Source of the DNA: Ciceribacter lividus
GTDB taxonomy: Bacteria > Pseudomonadota > Alphaproteobacteria > Rhizobiales > Rhizobiaceae
DNA length: 64,000 nucleotides
NCBI RefSeq assembly: GCF_003337715.1
Contig: NZ_QPIX01000007.1
Location: 238,014 to 302,013, forward strand
Direction: 5' to 3'
Both the position numbers and the translations under genes were made by a program. Positions 40,109 to 49,003 of this stretch are shown here, piece after piece. The notes below the pieces were generated by a model. It was not told the origin of the DNA. It did no database searches and saw only the letters and a list, made by a program, of their open reading frames with translations. Position 1 is the first letter of the stretch; every line of letters starts with the position of its first letter.

Positions 40109-40410
40109 TCTTCTTCGTCGTCCCCAGGCTTGCGCGAATGTTGGACCCATAGAGCAAGATAGGGACAAAATGAAGTCCCACAATCGCCCCTGTCGGCCGT
40201 TGGACAGCCTTGCTCTCGCCTCAAGCCGCATATTTCAGCCGTGGCCATACAGGAAGCATCGCGGCGCGGCCAGAGTCAATCGGAGGAAAATACCGTATCT
40301 CCGGCGCCCTGCCGCCGTATACCTGCACTGAAGTATTGAAAGCCTCCCGCTTAGAAGTTATATCGCTAAACAAGAAGACCAGCATTCGAGTAGAACCGGA
40401 GAGCAACTCC
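40109..40410. promoter_or_regulatory. Shared regulatory region between fabA and irr
   Basis: These 302 bases hold the divergent promoters of fabA and irr and no credible gene. I looked for an Irr box or iron-responsive palindrome and saw only the weak TTAGAA-like half-site near 40352; I do not claim an operator. Confidence 0.4.
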
Positions 40411-40830
40411 ATGATGGCAGAACGCCTCAAGGAAACGGAAGCGAGACTGCGTCGCTCTGGGCTTCGTCCCACGCGCCAGCGCATTGCGCTCGCCAGCCTG
40501 CTCTTCGCCAAGGGTGATCGACACCTGACGGTCGAGGAACTACACGAAGAAGCCCTTGCGGCTGACGTTCCCGTGTCTCTTGCGACCGTCTACAACACCC
40601 TGCACCAGTTCACGGAAGCCGGCCTTATCCGCGTGCTCGCCGTCGAAAGCGCCAAGACCTATTTCGACACCAACGTCTCGGACCATCATCACTTCTTCAT
40701 TGAGGGAGAGAACGAAGTCCTCGACATCCCGGTGAGCAATATCGTGATCGACAACCTGCCGGAACCTCCCGAAGGTCTGGAGATCAGTCACGTCGACGTG
40801 GTCATCCGCCTGCGGCAAAAGGGCGCGTAA
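40411..40830 (+). CDS. irr: Iron response regulator Irr (Fur family)
   Basis: 139 residues. The Fur-type winged helix GLRPTRQRIALASLLF and VSLATVYNTLHQFTEAGLIR is followed by the Irr-specific histidine cluster SDHHHFFIEGENEV. In rhizobia Irr senses haem status and represses haem synthesis and iron-using genes under iron limitation. No cysteine occurs in the whole protein, so the N-terminal haem regulatory motif of Bradyrhizobium Irr is absent, as I recall for Sinorhizobium and Rhizobium. The ATG at 40411 is 9 bases after GGAG. Confidence 0.93.
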   Translation: MMAERLKETEARLRRSGLRPTRQRIALASLLFAKGDRHLTVEELHEEALAADVPVSLATVYNTLHQFTEAGLIRVLAVESAKTYFDTNVSDHHHFFIEGENEVLDIPVSNIVIDNLPEPPEGLEISHVDVVIRLRQKGA

Positions 40831-40846
40831 TCCTCCGGTTACCCCC

Positions 40847-41485
40847 TCATCGCAATACGTCCTCCGGCGACCTGCCGGGCCTCGGTTTGTAGCGGGGAAA
40901 GCTCCAGCCGAAGCGCAGGGCACCCCCGCGAATCGCGAATGCCGTCAGAGCACCAGCCCCGGACGCCACGAAAACCGGCGCTCCAGCGACTGTCGCTCCA
41001 GTAAATACACATGCTCCGACAAGGCCCGCCGTAACGTATATCTCGGGACGAAGCAGAACCGAAGGCTCGCCGGCGATGATATCGCGCAGTATGCCGCCGG
41101 CTGCTGCCGTCAGGGTGCCGGTGACGATCGCCACGGTCGGCGAGCCGGAGGCCGCCAGACCTTTGGCAGCGCCCATGACGCAATAGGCCGAAAGCCCGAT
41201 GGCATCGAGCCAGATCAGCAGTCGATAGCGAGATTCGAAGAGGTGTGCGGTGAAGAAGACCAGTGCACCCATCGACACGCAGACGAGGATGTAGCCGGGA
41301 TCGATCACCCAGAAGACCGGCAGACTGCCGAGTACGACGTCCCGCAGCGTGCCGCCGCCAATGCCCGTTACGGCAGCGAGGAACAGGAAGCCGATCACGT
41401 CGAGTTCCTTGCGCGATGCCGACAATGCGCCAGTTGCGGCGAAGACGGCCACGCCTGCGTAGTCGAGAAAGCCGAGCAACGTCAT
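40847..41485 (-). CDS. TRIC/UPF0126-family membrane protein (YicG-like)
   Basis: 212 residues with seven likely helices. The family has two homologous halves, each with a glycine-rich signature: GIGGGTLRDVVLG (about residue 41-53) and AAGGILRDIIAGE (about 127-139). Prokaryotic members are related to trimeric intracellular cation channels. The function here is unassigned. The C-terminus is basic and cytoplasmic. It is convergent with irr, with 16 bases between stops. Confidence 0.88.
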   Translation of the reverse strand: MTLLGFLDYAGVAVFAATGALSASRKELDVIGFLFLAAVTGIGGGTLRDVVLGSLPVFWVIDPGYILVCVSMGALVFFTAHLFESRYRLLIWLDAIGLSAYCVMGAAKGLAASGSPTVAIVTGTLTAAAGGILRDIIAGEPSVLLRPEIYVTAGLVGACVFTGATVAGAPVFVASGAGALTAFAIRGGALRFGWSFPRYKPRPGRSPEDVLR

Positions 41486-41582
41486 CGATAGCCTTTCTGA
41501 GTTTCACCTCGGGTCAGGGCGGCACAAGCCAGGGACGTCATCATGCCGGTCGATTGGCCTCTCATTCGTTCGGACGGTTGCC

Positions 41583-42056
41583 GTGAAACAATTGCTGCTT
41601 GCCTTCCTGCAAACTGCGCTTCTGCTTGGCGCGCCTCTTGCGGCCACCGCCCAGCAGAGTCTCGTCAGCGATCCCGAGATCTACGAGAAAGACCACTTTC
41701 GCTCCCAATGCAAGGTCGCCGAGTTTCGCGATGGCTTCATCCGACGGCTGGACATCAACAACGACGGGATCATTGACGCGATCTCCGACCACGGCGCGTA
41801 CACGTGCGACGGTGAACGCGGACCGGCCTGCAACGAGGACGGATGCCCCCACAATTTCTACGTCCAGGTCAAGGAGGGCGGCTACCTGCTGATCGCAACC
41901 GCGCAGGTCTACGGCTACGACTTCGTCAAGCGGTTCGGCAACATGGTCTTCGTTTTCAAGATGCATCCGCGCTTCTGTGAGCGAACCGACAGCGCTCCGT
42001 GCGAGATGACTGTTCGCGTGCGCGGCACGAAATTCGTGACGATCAGCAGGAAATAG
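41583..42056 (+). CDS. Exported protein with an EF-hand-like loop
   Basis: 157 residues, family not recognised. A signal peptide (1-23, LLLAFLQTALLLGAPLAATA) is followed by a mature domain with six cysteines. The segment RRLDINNDGIIDAISDHG matches a calcium-binding loop (DxNxDGxxD). Six cysteines in the periplasm imply disulfides. The gene stands alone, divergent from the TRIC gene and convergent with the YdcF-like gene. A calcium or sensor role is speculative. Confidence 0.8.
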   Translation: MKQLLLAFLQTALLLGAPLAATAQQSLVSDPEIYEKDHFRSQCKVAEFRDGFIRRLDINNDGIIDAISDHGAYTCDGERGPACNEDGCPHNFYVQVKEGGYLLIATAQVYGYDFVKRFGNMVFVFKMHPRFCERTDSAPCEMTVRVRGTKFVTISRK

Positions 42057-42070
42057 TTCGACGATAGACA

Positions 42071-42856
42071 CTACGGCAACACTGACGCCGTCCGTCCAGT
42101 CAGATAATAGGCCAGAAGGCCGATCCACTCGCGCATGGCAGTGGCCGTTTGCTGGGCGTTGAGCATCGGCTGCGTGACGTCGAGGCGCAGGATGGCGCTT
42201 CCGCTCGTTCGATAATCGGTCGGCCACGGTGTCACATCTATCCCCGCCTTGCGGAACAGCGCGAGGGATCGCGGCATGTGGAAGGCGGAGGTGATCAGAA
42301 GACATCCCCGCAATGCCGGATCGGCCAACAGCCGACTGCTGTTGACGACATTCTCGAAGGTCGTTCGCGACGCCGACTCGCTGATCAGGCGACTTTCGCT
42401 GATGCCGAAGCCGGAAAAGAAACGCCGGGCGGCGGCGGCGTCACCCTCGTAAGCGCCGCTGAAAGAGCCGTCGCCTCCGGAAACAAGAATGCGCGACTGC
42501 GGAAACTTCAATGCAAGGCGCAGCGCTTCGACGAAGCGATCGGCGGCCTGATTCAGCTCAAAACCGCCACGCGTGGTCGTTACCTCTGTCTCGAAGGCGC
42601 CACCGAGGACGATCATGCAACCAACTTCCTCCGGGTCCCGCACCGGTCGCGGAATCTGCGCCTCCAGCCGTTGCAGAGCCACAGTCCCGGCAGAGGTGTA
42701 GAGCGTCACGAAGAGCAGGGCCAGAGCCGCACCGAGGAAAAGAAGTCCCGCCCGCGATCGACGCGCCGCAACACACGCGGCACCGGCAAAGGTGGCAAGG
42801 AATGCGAGGGACAGTGGCTGGGCGACGATCCAGAACAACTTCGACGATAGGAACAC
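42071..42856 (-). CDS. YdcF/ElyC-family protein (DUF218)
   Basis: 261 residues. Two N-terminal helices (about 10-30 and 34-58) anchor a DUF218 domain with IVLGGAFETE, ILVSGGDGSFSG, the SASRTTFENVVNS motif and LLITSAFHMPRSLALFRKAG. Relatives include ElyC and SanA, which affect envelope integrity and polyprenol-linked precursors. The domain probably faces the periplasm. The exact reaction is unknown. Confidence 0.88.
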   Translation of the reverse strand: MFLSSKLFWIVAQPLSLAFLATFAGAACVAARRSRAGLLFLGAALALLFVTLYTSAGTVALQRLEAQIPRPVRDPEEVGCMIVLGGAFETEVTTTRGGFELNQAADRFVEALRLALKFPQSRILVSGGDGSFSGAYEGDAAAARRFFSGFGISESRLISESASRTTFENVVNSSRLLADPALRGCLLITSAFHMPRSLALFRKAGIDVTPWPTDYRTSGSAILRLDVTQPMLNAQQTATAMREWIGLLAYYLTGRTASVLP

Positions 42857-42986
42857 GATCTATTACCCGTTCGATTTTGGCAAACCGCAAATGCCAGGTT
42901 AGCTCAATAAGCTTCGCTCAAGATAACGAAGCGAAAGTAGTTTGAATAAAGTGATCCAAATATGAAGGCGTCGGGCCGGAGATTCC

Positions 42987-43181
42987 ATGCGCTTCGCAAT
43001 AGACATTCTGGATGAAGCCGGAAACAATCGAATCTATGTCGGCGTCCCGCTCGGTGTGGACGAGGGCAAGCTGCGCGTCCAGTTGAAGGATCGCGAGGCA
43101 CGCTTCGACGTCACACGCATCACCGACTGGTGCCAGATCGACAGAGGTCAGAGCAACGGCCGCGGAGAACTCCTCGGCTAG
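42987..43181 (+). CDS. Possible small protein of 64 residues
   Basis: The reading frame starts at an ATG with GGAG five bases upstream. It encodes a compact, mixed-charge protein (RIYVGVPLGVDEGKLRVQLK) without signal or membrane segments. Codon use resembles the neighbours. No family is recognised. A 151-codon frame on the other strand covers the same bases but has no ribosome site and unlikely composition. I favour the plus-strand frame with modest confidence. Confidence 0.45.
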   Translation: MRFAIDILDEAGNNRIYVGVPLGVDEGKLRVQLKDREARFDVTRITDWCQIDRGQSNGRGELLG

Positions 43182-43526
43182 CAATGAAGCGCATGCGCGC
43201 ATCGTCGTCCGCATCGCCTTCTCGTCACTTTCCTGACGACAAGATCCCGAACGGAATGTATGGCTGATTGCTCGCAACGCGACGATCGCATACCCCAGAG
43301 GCACTGGAGCGTTACTCGATCGCGGAACGAGTGCCCGACGCCTCACTCCAACGGGGCGCCGACCCATCCGCACAACTCAGCGCGGATAAACAGGCGTCTG
43401 AAAAATCAGATAGAGACTGCGGGAAAAACCGGCAAAGGGTCAACGGTCTGATGCTCGACATCAAGCATAGGTCGTCCCGCATCTCGGCGACCGTTCTTCA
43501 AGGCAGATCGTGAAAAATGGAAGATT
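43182..43526. other. Intergenic region before tRNA-Ala, no gene seen
   Basis: These 345 bases contain short open frames on both strands without ribosome sites or recognisable protein sequence. The part next to the tRNA is the 3' flank of that minus-strand gene. Confidence 0.4.
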
Positions 43527-43602
<76 letters not shown>

Positions 43603-43700
43603 ATCAAGGGTCCGGCATCTGCCGGTTCCGGGAACCTTTCGGGCTTCGCTGCCCGGCGGGTGGCGGCTTATTACTTCCGGATTCGGAAGATGGCAAGCCG

Positions 43701-43739
43701 AAAAATGACCGGCCCGGAAACTTTTATCTCCGGGCCGGT
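43701..43739 (-). terminator. Terminator of the FYDLN protein gene
   Basis: An 11-bp perfect stem (ACCGGCCCGGA at 43708-43718 and its inverse at 43729-43739) is followed on the minus strand by five Ts. It ends the minus-strand transcript just upstream of tRNA-Ala. Confidence 0.83.
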
Positions 43740-43749
43740 AAACACATGA

Positions 43750-44136
43750 TCAGACGTCGTCGTCGTCGCCGGCCACACCGATGATGCCGGTCATGTCCTC
43801 GTCGTCGTCGTCCTCATCCGCCTCGAGGAAGGTGTCGTCGTCGTCATCACCGAGTTCGACCTCGTCATCGCCGAGGTCCGGGAGATCATCGCCCGAACCG
43901 GCGTCATCAGCATCTTCGAGCGAAACCAATTCGACATCCGTATTCTCGGTATCGACTTCCGCGACTTCCTCCTCCTCGGCCTTTTCCATGATCGAAGCAA
44001 CGGAGGTTTCTTCGAAATACGACAACGGCCAGGACTTGCCGGTGTAAGGTGATACGATCGGATCCTTGTTCAGATCGTAGAATTTCTTGCCGGTGTCGGG
44101 GCAAGTGCGCTTAGTTCCAAGTTCTGCTTTCGCCAC
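43750..44136 (-). CDS. FYDLN-type acidic protein (TIGR02300 family)
   Basis: 128 residues from a GTG at 44136, with AGAGG eight bases upstream; a TTG two codons earlier is too close to that site. The N-terminus AELGTKRTCPDTGKKFYDLN carries the FYDLN motif with two cysteines, then a zinc-ribbon-like stretch. The last 70 residues are extremely acidic (runs of Asp and Glu). The family is restricted to alphaproteobacteria, with no known function. It usually sits next to aroA-cmk-rpsA; here aroA is lost. Confidence 0.9.
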   Translation of the reverse strand: MAKAELGTKRTCPDTGKKFYDLNKDPIVSPYTGKSWPLSYFEETSVASIMEKAEEEEVAEVDTENTDVELVSLEDADDAGSGDDLPDLGDDEVELGDDDDDTFLEADEDDDDEDMTGIIGVAGDDDDV

Positions 44137-44409
44137 TGTCAAAGCCTCTTGAATTCCTGAAGAATAACGGCGTTCGTCGCCAATCCGGCATTCAACCGGT
44201 CAAACTGTTAGCCGGTCCCCTTAATCGTTGCAATCTCTCCTGTCAAAGGCAATCTTCGCCCGCAGGTTTCCAGCATTTTGGCACAGCGGGGATGACCATT
44301 CGCGCCACATATGGTAACGACCCGGCGTTTCAGCAACTCCGCCGCAGCATCCGCAGCGCGCCGGCCCCGCGCCGACCCTCAGAGAGCCGCAAAGGACGCC
44401 CAGTATCGA

Positions 44410-44488
44410 AGTCGTCTTTCTCCGACTTCATTTCCTGATGACGAACATGGGCGTGACGATCGAAGCGCTCGAAAGTGAACCTGCATGA
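44410..44488 (+). pseudogene. aroA: Remnant of aroA (EPSP synthase), C-terminal tail only
   Basis: If one base is added near 44434, the frame reads SSFSDFIS then [17 protein letters not shown]. This parallels the end of rhizobial EPSP synthase, which I recall as TSFPEFMDLMAGLGAKIEL plus a short tail (shared Ser-Phe, Phe, Leu-Met, Gly and Ile-Glu). Its TGA (44486-44488) overlaps the cmk ATG as ATGA, the coupling expected of aroA-cmk. The other roughly 430 codons are absent. A short frame from 44292 containing SAPAPRRPSES might be the N-terminal scar, but that is weak. The call rests on comparison from memory. Confidence 0.6.
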
Positions 44489-45144
44489 CCTCTTCCTTTA
44501 CCATAGCCATCGACGGTCCGGCAGCCGCAGGCAAGGGAACGCTTTCCCGCCTGATCGCGGCGCATTACGGTTTTCATCACCTCGACACGGGCCTCACCTA
44601 CCGCGCCACGGCAAAGGCTCTTCTCGACGCCGGCTTGCCGCTCGACGACGAGGCCGTTGCCGAAGAGATCGCACGCGAACTGGACCTCTCGGGACTCGAT
44701 CGAGCGATCCTTGCCCGGCACGAAATCGGAGAGGCTGCATCCAGGATCGCAGTCATGCCTGCCGTTCGTCGTGCGCTTGTCGAGGCGCAACGACGCTTCG
44801 CGGCCAAATTGCCCGGCACCGTGCTCGACGGCCGGGATATCGGCACGGTCGTCTGCCCGAACGCGCCGGTGAAACTCTACGTCACGGCCTCACCCGAGGT
44901 GCGAGCCAAGCGCCGCTTTGACGAGATCGTCGCCGGCGGAGGCTCGGCGGTCTTCGACGAGGTTTGTGCCGACGTAAAGAAGCGCGACGAGCGCGACATG
45001 GGACGGGCCGATAGCCCGTTACGGCCCGCCGAAGACGCGCACTTGCTTGATACCTCAGAAATGAGTATAGAAGCGGCGTTTCACGCGGCCAAGTCGATCA
45101 TCGATGCTGCCTTGGCGCAGAAACAGGGATCTGGAAGCCGGTGA
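44485..45144 (+). CDS. cmk: Cytidylate kinase
   Basis: 219 residues. The P-loop [14 protein letters not shown] starts at residue 9, followed by [10 protein letters not shown] and [20 protein letters not shown], all typical of CMP kinase. The lid and [20 protein letters not shown] complete the fold. The enzyme phosphorylates CMP and dCMP. The ATG overlaps the stop of the aroA remnant; with aroA gone, cmk may depend on a new promoter. rpsA follows 143 bases later. Confidence 0.95.
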   Translation: MTSSFTIAIDGPAAAGKGTLSRLIAAHYGFHHLDTGLTYRATAKALLDAGLPLDDEAVAEEIARELDLSGLDRAILARHEIGEAASRIAVMPAVRRALVEAQRRFAAKLPGTVLDGRDIGTVVCPNAPVKLYVTASPEVRAKRRFDEIVAGGGSAVFDEVCADVKKRDERDMGRADSPLRPAEDAHLLDTSEMSIEAAFHAAKSIIDAALAQKQGSGSR

Positions 45145-45287
45145 GCCGGCTCCATATATGACGGATTTCGCCGACATCGTCGTCCCCGCGCCGGACAGCC
45201 CCAAGAGGGCGGGCGAGATGTATGGCAAGTGCAACGCTAACCCCCGGCGCAGACCCGTGCCCTGATGTGGCACGTTTAGGAGATTTC

Positions 45288-46994
45288 ATGTCTGTTTCTA
45301 CCCCCACGCGGGAGGACTTTGCCGCCCTCCTCGAAGAGTCCTTTGCCAAGACCGATCTTGCCGAAGGCTATGTTGCCAAGGGCATCATCACGGCAATCGA
45401 GAAGGACGTCGCCATCGTTGATGTCGGCCTGAAGGTCGAAGGTCGCGTTCCGCTCAAGGAATTCGGCGCACGGGCCAAGGACGGCTCGCTGAAGGTCGGC
45501 GACGAAGTCGAGGTCTATGTCGAGCGCATCGAAAACGCGCTCGGCGAAGCCGTCCTTTCGCGCGAAAAGGCTCGCCGCGAAGAAAGCTGGGTCAAGCTCG
45601 AAGCCAAGTTCGAAGCCGGCGAACGTGTCGAAGGCGTCATCTTCAACCAGGTCAAGGGTGGCTTCACCGTCGATCTGGACGGCGCTGTCGCGTTCCTGCC
45701 GCGCAGCCAGGTCGACATCCGCCCGATCCGCGACGTTACCCCGCTGATGCACAACCCGCAGCCCTTCGAAATCCTCAAGATGGACAAGCGCCGCGGCAAC
45801 ATCGTCGTTTCGCGTCGTACCGTTCTGGAAGAATCCCGCGCCGAGCAGCGTTCTGAAATCGTTCAGAACCTCGAAGAAGGCCAGGTTGTCGACGGTGTCG
45901 TCAAGAACATCACCGACTACGGTGCGTTCGTCGACCTCGGCGGCATCGACGGCCTGCTGCACGTCACCGACATGGCGTGGCGCCGCGTCAACCATCCGTC
46001 GGAGATCCTGTCCATTGGCCAGCAGGTCAAGGTTCAGATCATCCGCATCAACCAGGAAACCCACCGTATCTCGCTCGGCATGAAGCAGCTCGAAGCGGAT
46101 CCGTGGGACGGCATTGCCGCCAAGTACCCGGTCGGCAAGAAGATCACCGGTACCGTCACGAACATCACCGACTACGGTGCGTTCGTCGAACTGGAACCGG
46201 GCATCGAAGGCCTCATCCACATCTCCGAAATGTCCTGGACCAAGAAGAACGTACACCCCGGCAAGATCCTGTCCACGAGCCAGGAAGTCGACGTTGTCGT
46301 TCTCGAAGTCGACCCGTCCAAGCGCCGTATCTCGCTCGGCCTCAAGCAGACGCTGGAAAATCCGTGGCAGGCATTTGCCTACAGCCACCCGGCCGGCACC
46401 GAAGTTGAGGGCGAAGTCAAGAACAAGACCGAATTCGGTCTGTTCATCGGCCTCGAAGGCGATGTCGACGGCATGGTTCACCTGTCGGACCTCGACTGGA
46501 ACCGTCCGGGCGAGCAGGTCATCGAAGAGTACAACAAGGGTGATGTCGTCAAGGCTGTCGTTCTCGACGTCGACGTCGAGAAGGAACGCATCTCGCTCGG
46601 GATCAAGCAGCTCGGCCGCGACTCGGTCGGTGAAGCTGCCGCTTCCGGCGACCTGCGCAAGAACGCCGTCGTTTCCTGCGAAGTCATCGGCATCAACGAT
46701 GGCGGTATCGAAGTGAAGCTCGTCAACCACGAGGACATCACTTCCTTCATCCGTCGTGCCGATCTCTCCCGCGACCGCGACGAACAGCGTCCGGAGCGTT
46801 TCTCGGTTGGTCAGGTTGTCGACGCTCGCGTCACCAACTTCTCCAAGAAGGATCGCAAGGTCATGCTGTCGATCAAGGCTCTCGAGATCGCAGAAGAGAA
46901 GGAAGCCGTCGCTCAGTTCGGTTCGTCCGACTCCGGCGCTTCGCTCGGCGACATCCTGGGCGCCGCACTCAAGAACCGCGGCAACGCCGAATAA
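45288..46994 (+). CDS. rpsA: 30S ribosomal protein S1
   Basis: 568 residues with six S1 repeats, the fullest being GVVKNITDYGAFVDLGGIDG and GTVTNITDYGAFVELEPGIE. The start is the ATG at 45288, preceded by AGGAGA; a longer in-frame ATG lies 66 bases upstream. S1 binds mRNA leaders at the 30S platform. cmk-rpsA adjacency is general in proteobacteria. A strong terminator follows at 47021. Confidence 0.97.
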   Translation: MSVSTPTREDFAALLEESFAKTDLAEGYVAKGIITAIEKDVAIVDVGLKVEGRVPLKEFGARAKDGSLKVGDEVEVYVERIENALGEAVLSREKARREESWVKLEAKFEAGERVEGVIFNQVKGGFTVDLDGAVAFLPRSQVDIRPIRDVTPLMHNPQPFEILKMDKRRGNIVVSRRTVLEESRAEQRSEIVQNLEEGQVVDGVVKNITDYGAFVDLGGIDGLLHVTDMAWRRVNHPSEILSIGQQVKVQIIRINQETHRISLGMKQLEADPWDGIAAKYPVGKKITGTVTNITDYGAFVELEPGIEGLIHISEMSWTKKNVHPGKILSTSQEVDVVVLEVDPSKRRISLGLKQTLENPWQAFAYSHPAGTEVEGEVKNKTEFGLFIGLEGDVDGMVHLSDLDWNRPGEQVIEEYNKGDVVKAVVLDVDVEKERISLGIKQLGRDSVGEAAASGDLRKNAVVSCEVIGINDGGIEVKLVNHEDITSFIRRADLSRDRDEQRPERFSVGQVVDARVTNFSKKDRKVMLSIKALEIAEEKEAVAQFGSSDSGASLGDILGAALKNRGNAE

Positions 46995-47020
46995 GCGCTC
47001 GCGATTTCAGAAGAACGATA

Positions 47021-47055
47021 ACCCGCCGGTCTATCGACCGGCGGGTTTTCTTTTG
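47021..47055. terminator. Terminator after rpsA
   Basis: ACCCGCCGGT at 47021-47030 pairs perfectly with ACCGGCGGGT at 47037-47046, followed by TTTCTTTT. It is strong, and probably also ends the convergent gene at 47078. Confidence 0.88.
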
Positions 47056-47077
47056 CCGAACTGCGGAAAACCACCCG

Positions 47078-48763
47078 TCAGGTCAGCATCGACATGGTGA
47101 GGTAATGCGCCAGTACCATTTCGCCGCCGAAAGCTGACACCGGATCGGCGATTGCTTCGTCATCGACTTCTTCATCGACGTCGTTCTCGCCGTTTTCCTC
47201 CGATCCAGTGGTCTGCCCTGAACCAGGCTGCTCTTCCGACCCGTCTTCGCCTCGACGGTCATCGTCCCTATCCTGCTCGCCGCTTCGGCCGCGTTTCGCC
47301 GCCTCCTCAGAAAAGACGGCATCATCCGCGAAGAGGGCGTATCCAAAGAAGGGGAAGGCCGGACTATCCCGCAGCAGCGCTGCCGCAGGCATTCGCCCTT
47401 CCGCGGTCGCCGGAAGCGGCGCCGGAGCGTCTCCCGGCAGCGTCGATTGCGCGCGGGCTTCCCTAATCTCGTCGCCGCCGGCTTCCTGACCCAACGATGC
47501 CGCTGGCGTGGATGTCTCCGCCTTGCGATCCGGCGCAGCGGCCGCGATCGCCTTGCGGGCAGGTGTTTCGACGGGCCCAGCCGTTTGCTCCTCATGCTCC
47601 AGCACATGCTTGAGCAGGCGCGCAAGGGCCGCGATGTCCGGATCACCCTCTGGTTCCTCAAGCCAGCCAGGGAACCCCGGGCTCAGACCTGGAGGCACAA
47701 CACCTTCCCCGCCTTCTGGGTAGGGTCCCGGAGGTAGCCTGTTTCGCACGGCTGCAAAGGCGCCATCCGTCTCGATCCAGGCGGGCCAGCTCCGAGGTTC
47801 GAACGTGCGCATCCGGACATCACCTGATCGCATGGTCTCGTCGCGAACAATGTCGCCGGCGTCACCGGGAGGAGCACGCTCGCCCGGTTCCGGGCCGTGT
47901 GGAGCCACTGTTCGACTGGCGTCTGGTTGCGGCAATGACAGTTGCCGACCGGTTGAAGCAACCGGTGGCGTCTTCGAACGCGGTTCATCGAACACAAGCG
48001 GCCCATATTCCTTCGCCCGACCCGGCAATTCCTCGCGCGTTGCCGTACCTTCGATGTTTCCGGCCGACGGTGCTGCGGCCGTGACTCCGCGGACGGCTCC
48101 CGCCTCCCGCTGGAACGTTGCTTTGGCAGCAGCCGTCCCGTCTGCCATATCTATCTCGGCTCCGGATCCTTCCAGCGAAGCGGAGAGCGACGGCGACGCT
48201 CGCTGCGGCACGTACGATGGCGCCAGGCGGGTGGACCAGGGTGCCTGCTCGCTATTCTGCCTGTAGGATGATACCACGCGCCCCGCTGCGGGATCGGGAT
48301 CGTTCCCCCGGCTCGCTTCGAGGGCGATCGCAATCGTCGCAGCGTCCAGGCCTGCAGGGTTGCGCAGAGCGGAAAGGACCGTCTCCAAACGGAGCCCCTT
48401 TACCAGTTGTGCGAGCTGGCTCCCCAAGGCGCTCCGTTCCTCCTTCGGGAGACCGTTGATCGCCAATAGAAGGCGCACGACAAAGCTGCCATTGCTCTCG
48501 TTCTCTCCGCGAGAGAAACCAAGTCTTTCTCCCAAGCGATCGGCAAGCCCAGCCAGGTTACCGACAATGCGCTCTTGGGCCAAAAGGACGAGGATTGTCA
48601 GTCGTCCCTCGAGCGACGGGCTCCTCCGGGAGATTGACGCCGTGCCTTGCTCCGCCGAAGTCGAAGGAGACGTCATCGTCCGACTTGCCTCGCTTCTGCT
48701 CACCGGAAGTGGTGTATCGGCCATCGAAGAGTGTATGGCGCTCGCGGCGGGCAGCATCGGCAC
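47078..48763 (-). CDS. Large low-complexity protein of unknown function
   Basis: 561 residues from a GTG at 48763; ATGs 6, 39 and 87 bases downstream are alternatives. Only about residues 50-150 look folded: helical, beginning LEGRLTILVLLAQERIVGNL and including GSQLAQLVKGLRLETVLSAL. The centre is Pro/Gly/Ala-rich and probably disordered. The C-terminus is very acidic with repeated Asp-Glu runs, then a short hydrophobic end (FGGEMVLAHYLTMSMLT). It has no signal peptide or membrane helix. I do not recognise the family. Codon usage suggests a genuine gene on this strand. Confidence 0.7.
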   Translation of the reverse strand: MPMLPAASAIHSSMADTPLPVSRSEASRTMTSPSTSAEQGTASISRRSPSLEGRLTILVLLAQERIVGNLAGLADRLGERLGFSRGENESNGSFVVRLLLAINGLPKEERSALGSQLAQLVKGLRLETVLSALRNPAGLDAATIAIALEASRGNDPDPAAGRVVSSYRQNSEQAPWSTRLAPSYVPQRASPSLSASLEGSGAEIDMADGTAAAKATFQREAGAVRGVTAAAPSAGNIEGTATREELPGRAKEYGPLVFDEPRSKTPPVASTGRQLSLPQPDASRTVAPHGPEPGERAPPGDAGDIVRDETMRSGDVRMRTFEPRSWPAWIETDGAFAAVRNRLPPGPYPEGGEGVVPPGLSPGFPGWLEEPEGDPDIAALARLLKHVLEHEEQTAGPVETPARKAIAAAAPDRKAETSTPAASLGQEAGGDEIREARAQSTLPGDAPAPLPATAEGRMPAAALLRDSPAFPFFGYALFADDAVFSEEAAKRGRSGEQDRDDDRRGEDGSEEQPGSGQTTGSEENGENDVDEEVDDEAIADPVSAFGGEMVLAHYLTMSMLT

Positions 48764-49003
48764 TTGTCTCGCATCAGAAAGCGGGGGCGGGAACCATAGC
48801 AGTGTCGCGCCGCGCTCATGCGGGCGGATGGCTGGTCGCCGGGTGCAGCGCGTTTCACGCCGAAGGCGGGGTATCCATCAGACCGATGCGATTCTAAGAA
48901 ACGTCCGTTAACGAAACGTTAGCCATAAATCCGGGCGATTGTGCTTGCCTCGTTCGAGTTTGCAGGCGACTCTGAACCGGTTCACCTTGCCGAGGAAGGA
49001 AGC

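Noticed and set aside
40109..40410. Irr or iron box in the irr-fabA region
   Set aside because: Only a weak half-site is visible; no palindrome close to the known consensus.
42918..43373. A 151-codon minus-strand frame over the 43-kb gap
   Set aside because: It has no ribosome site, an unlikely Arg-rich start and no recognisable domain; the short plus-strand frame fits better.
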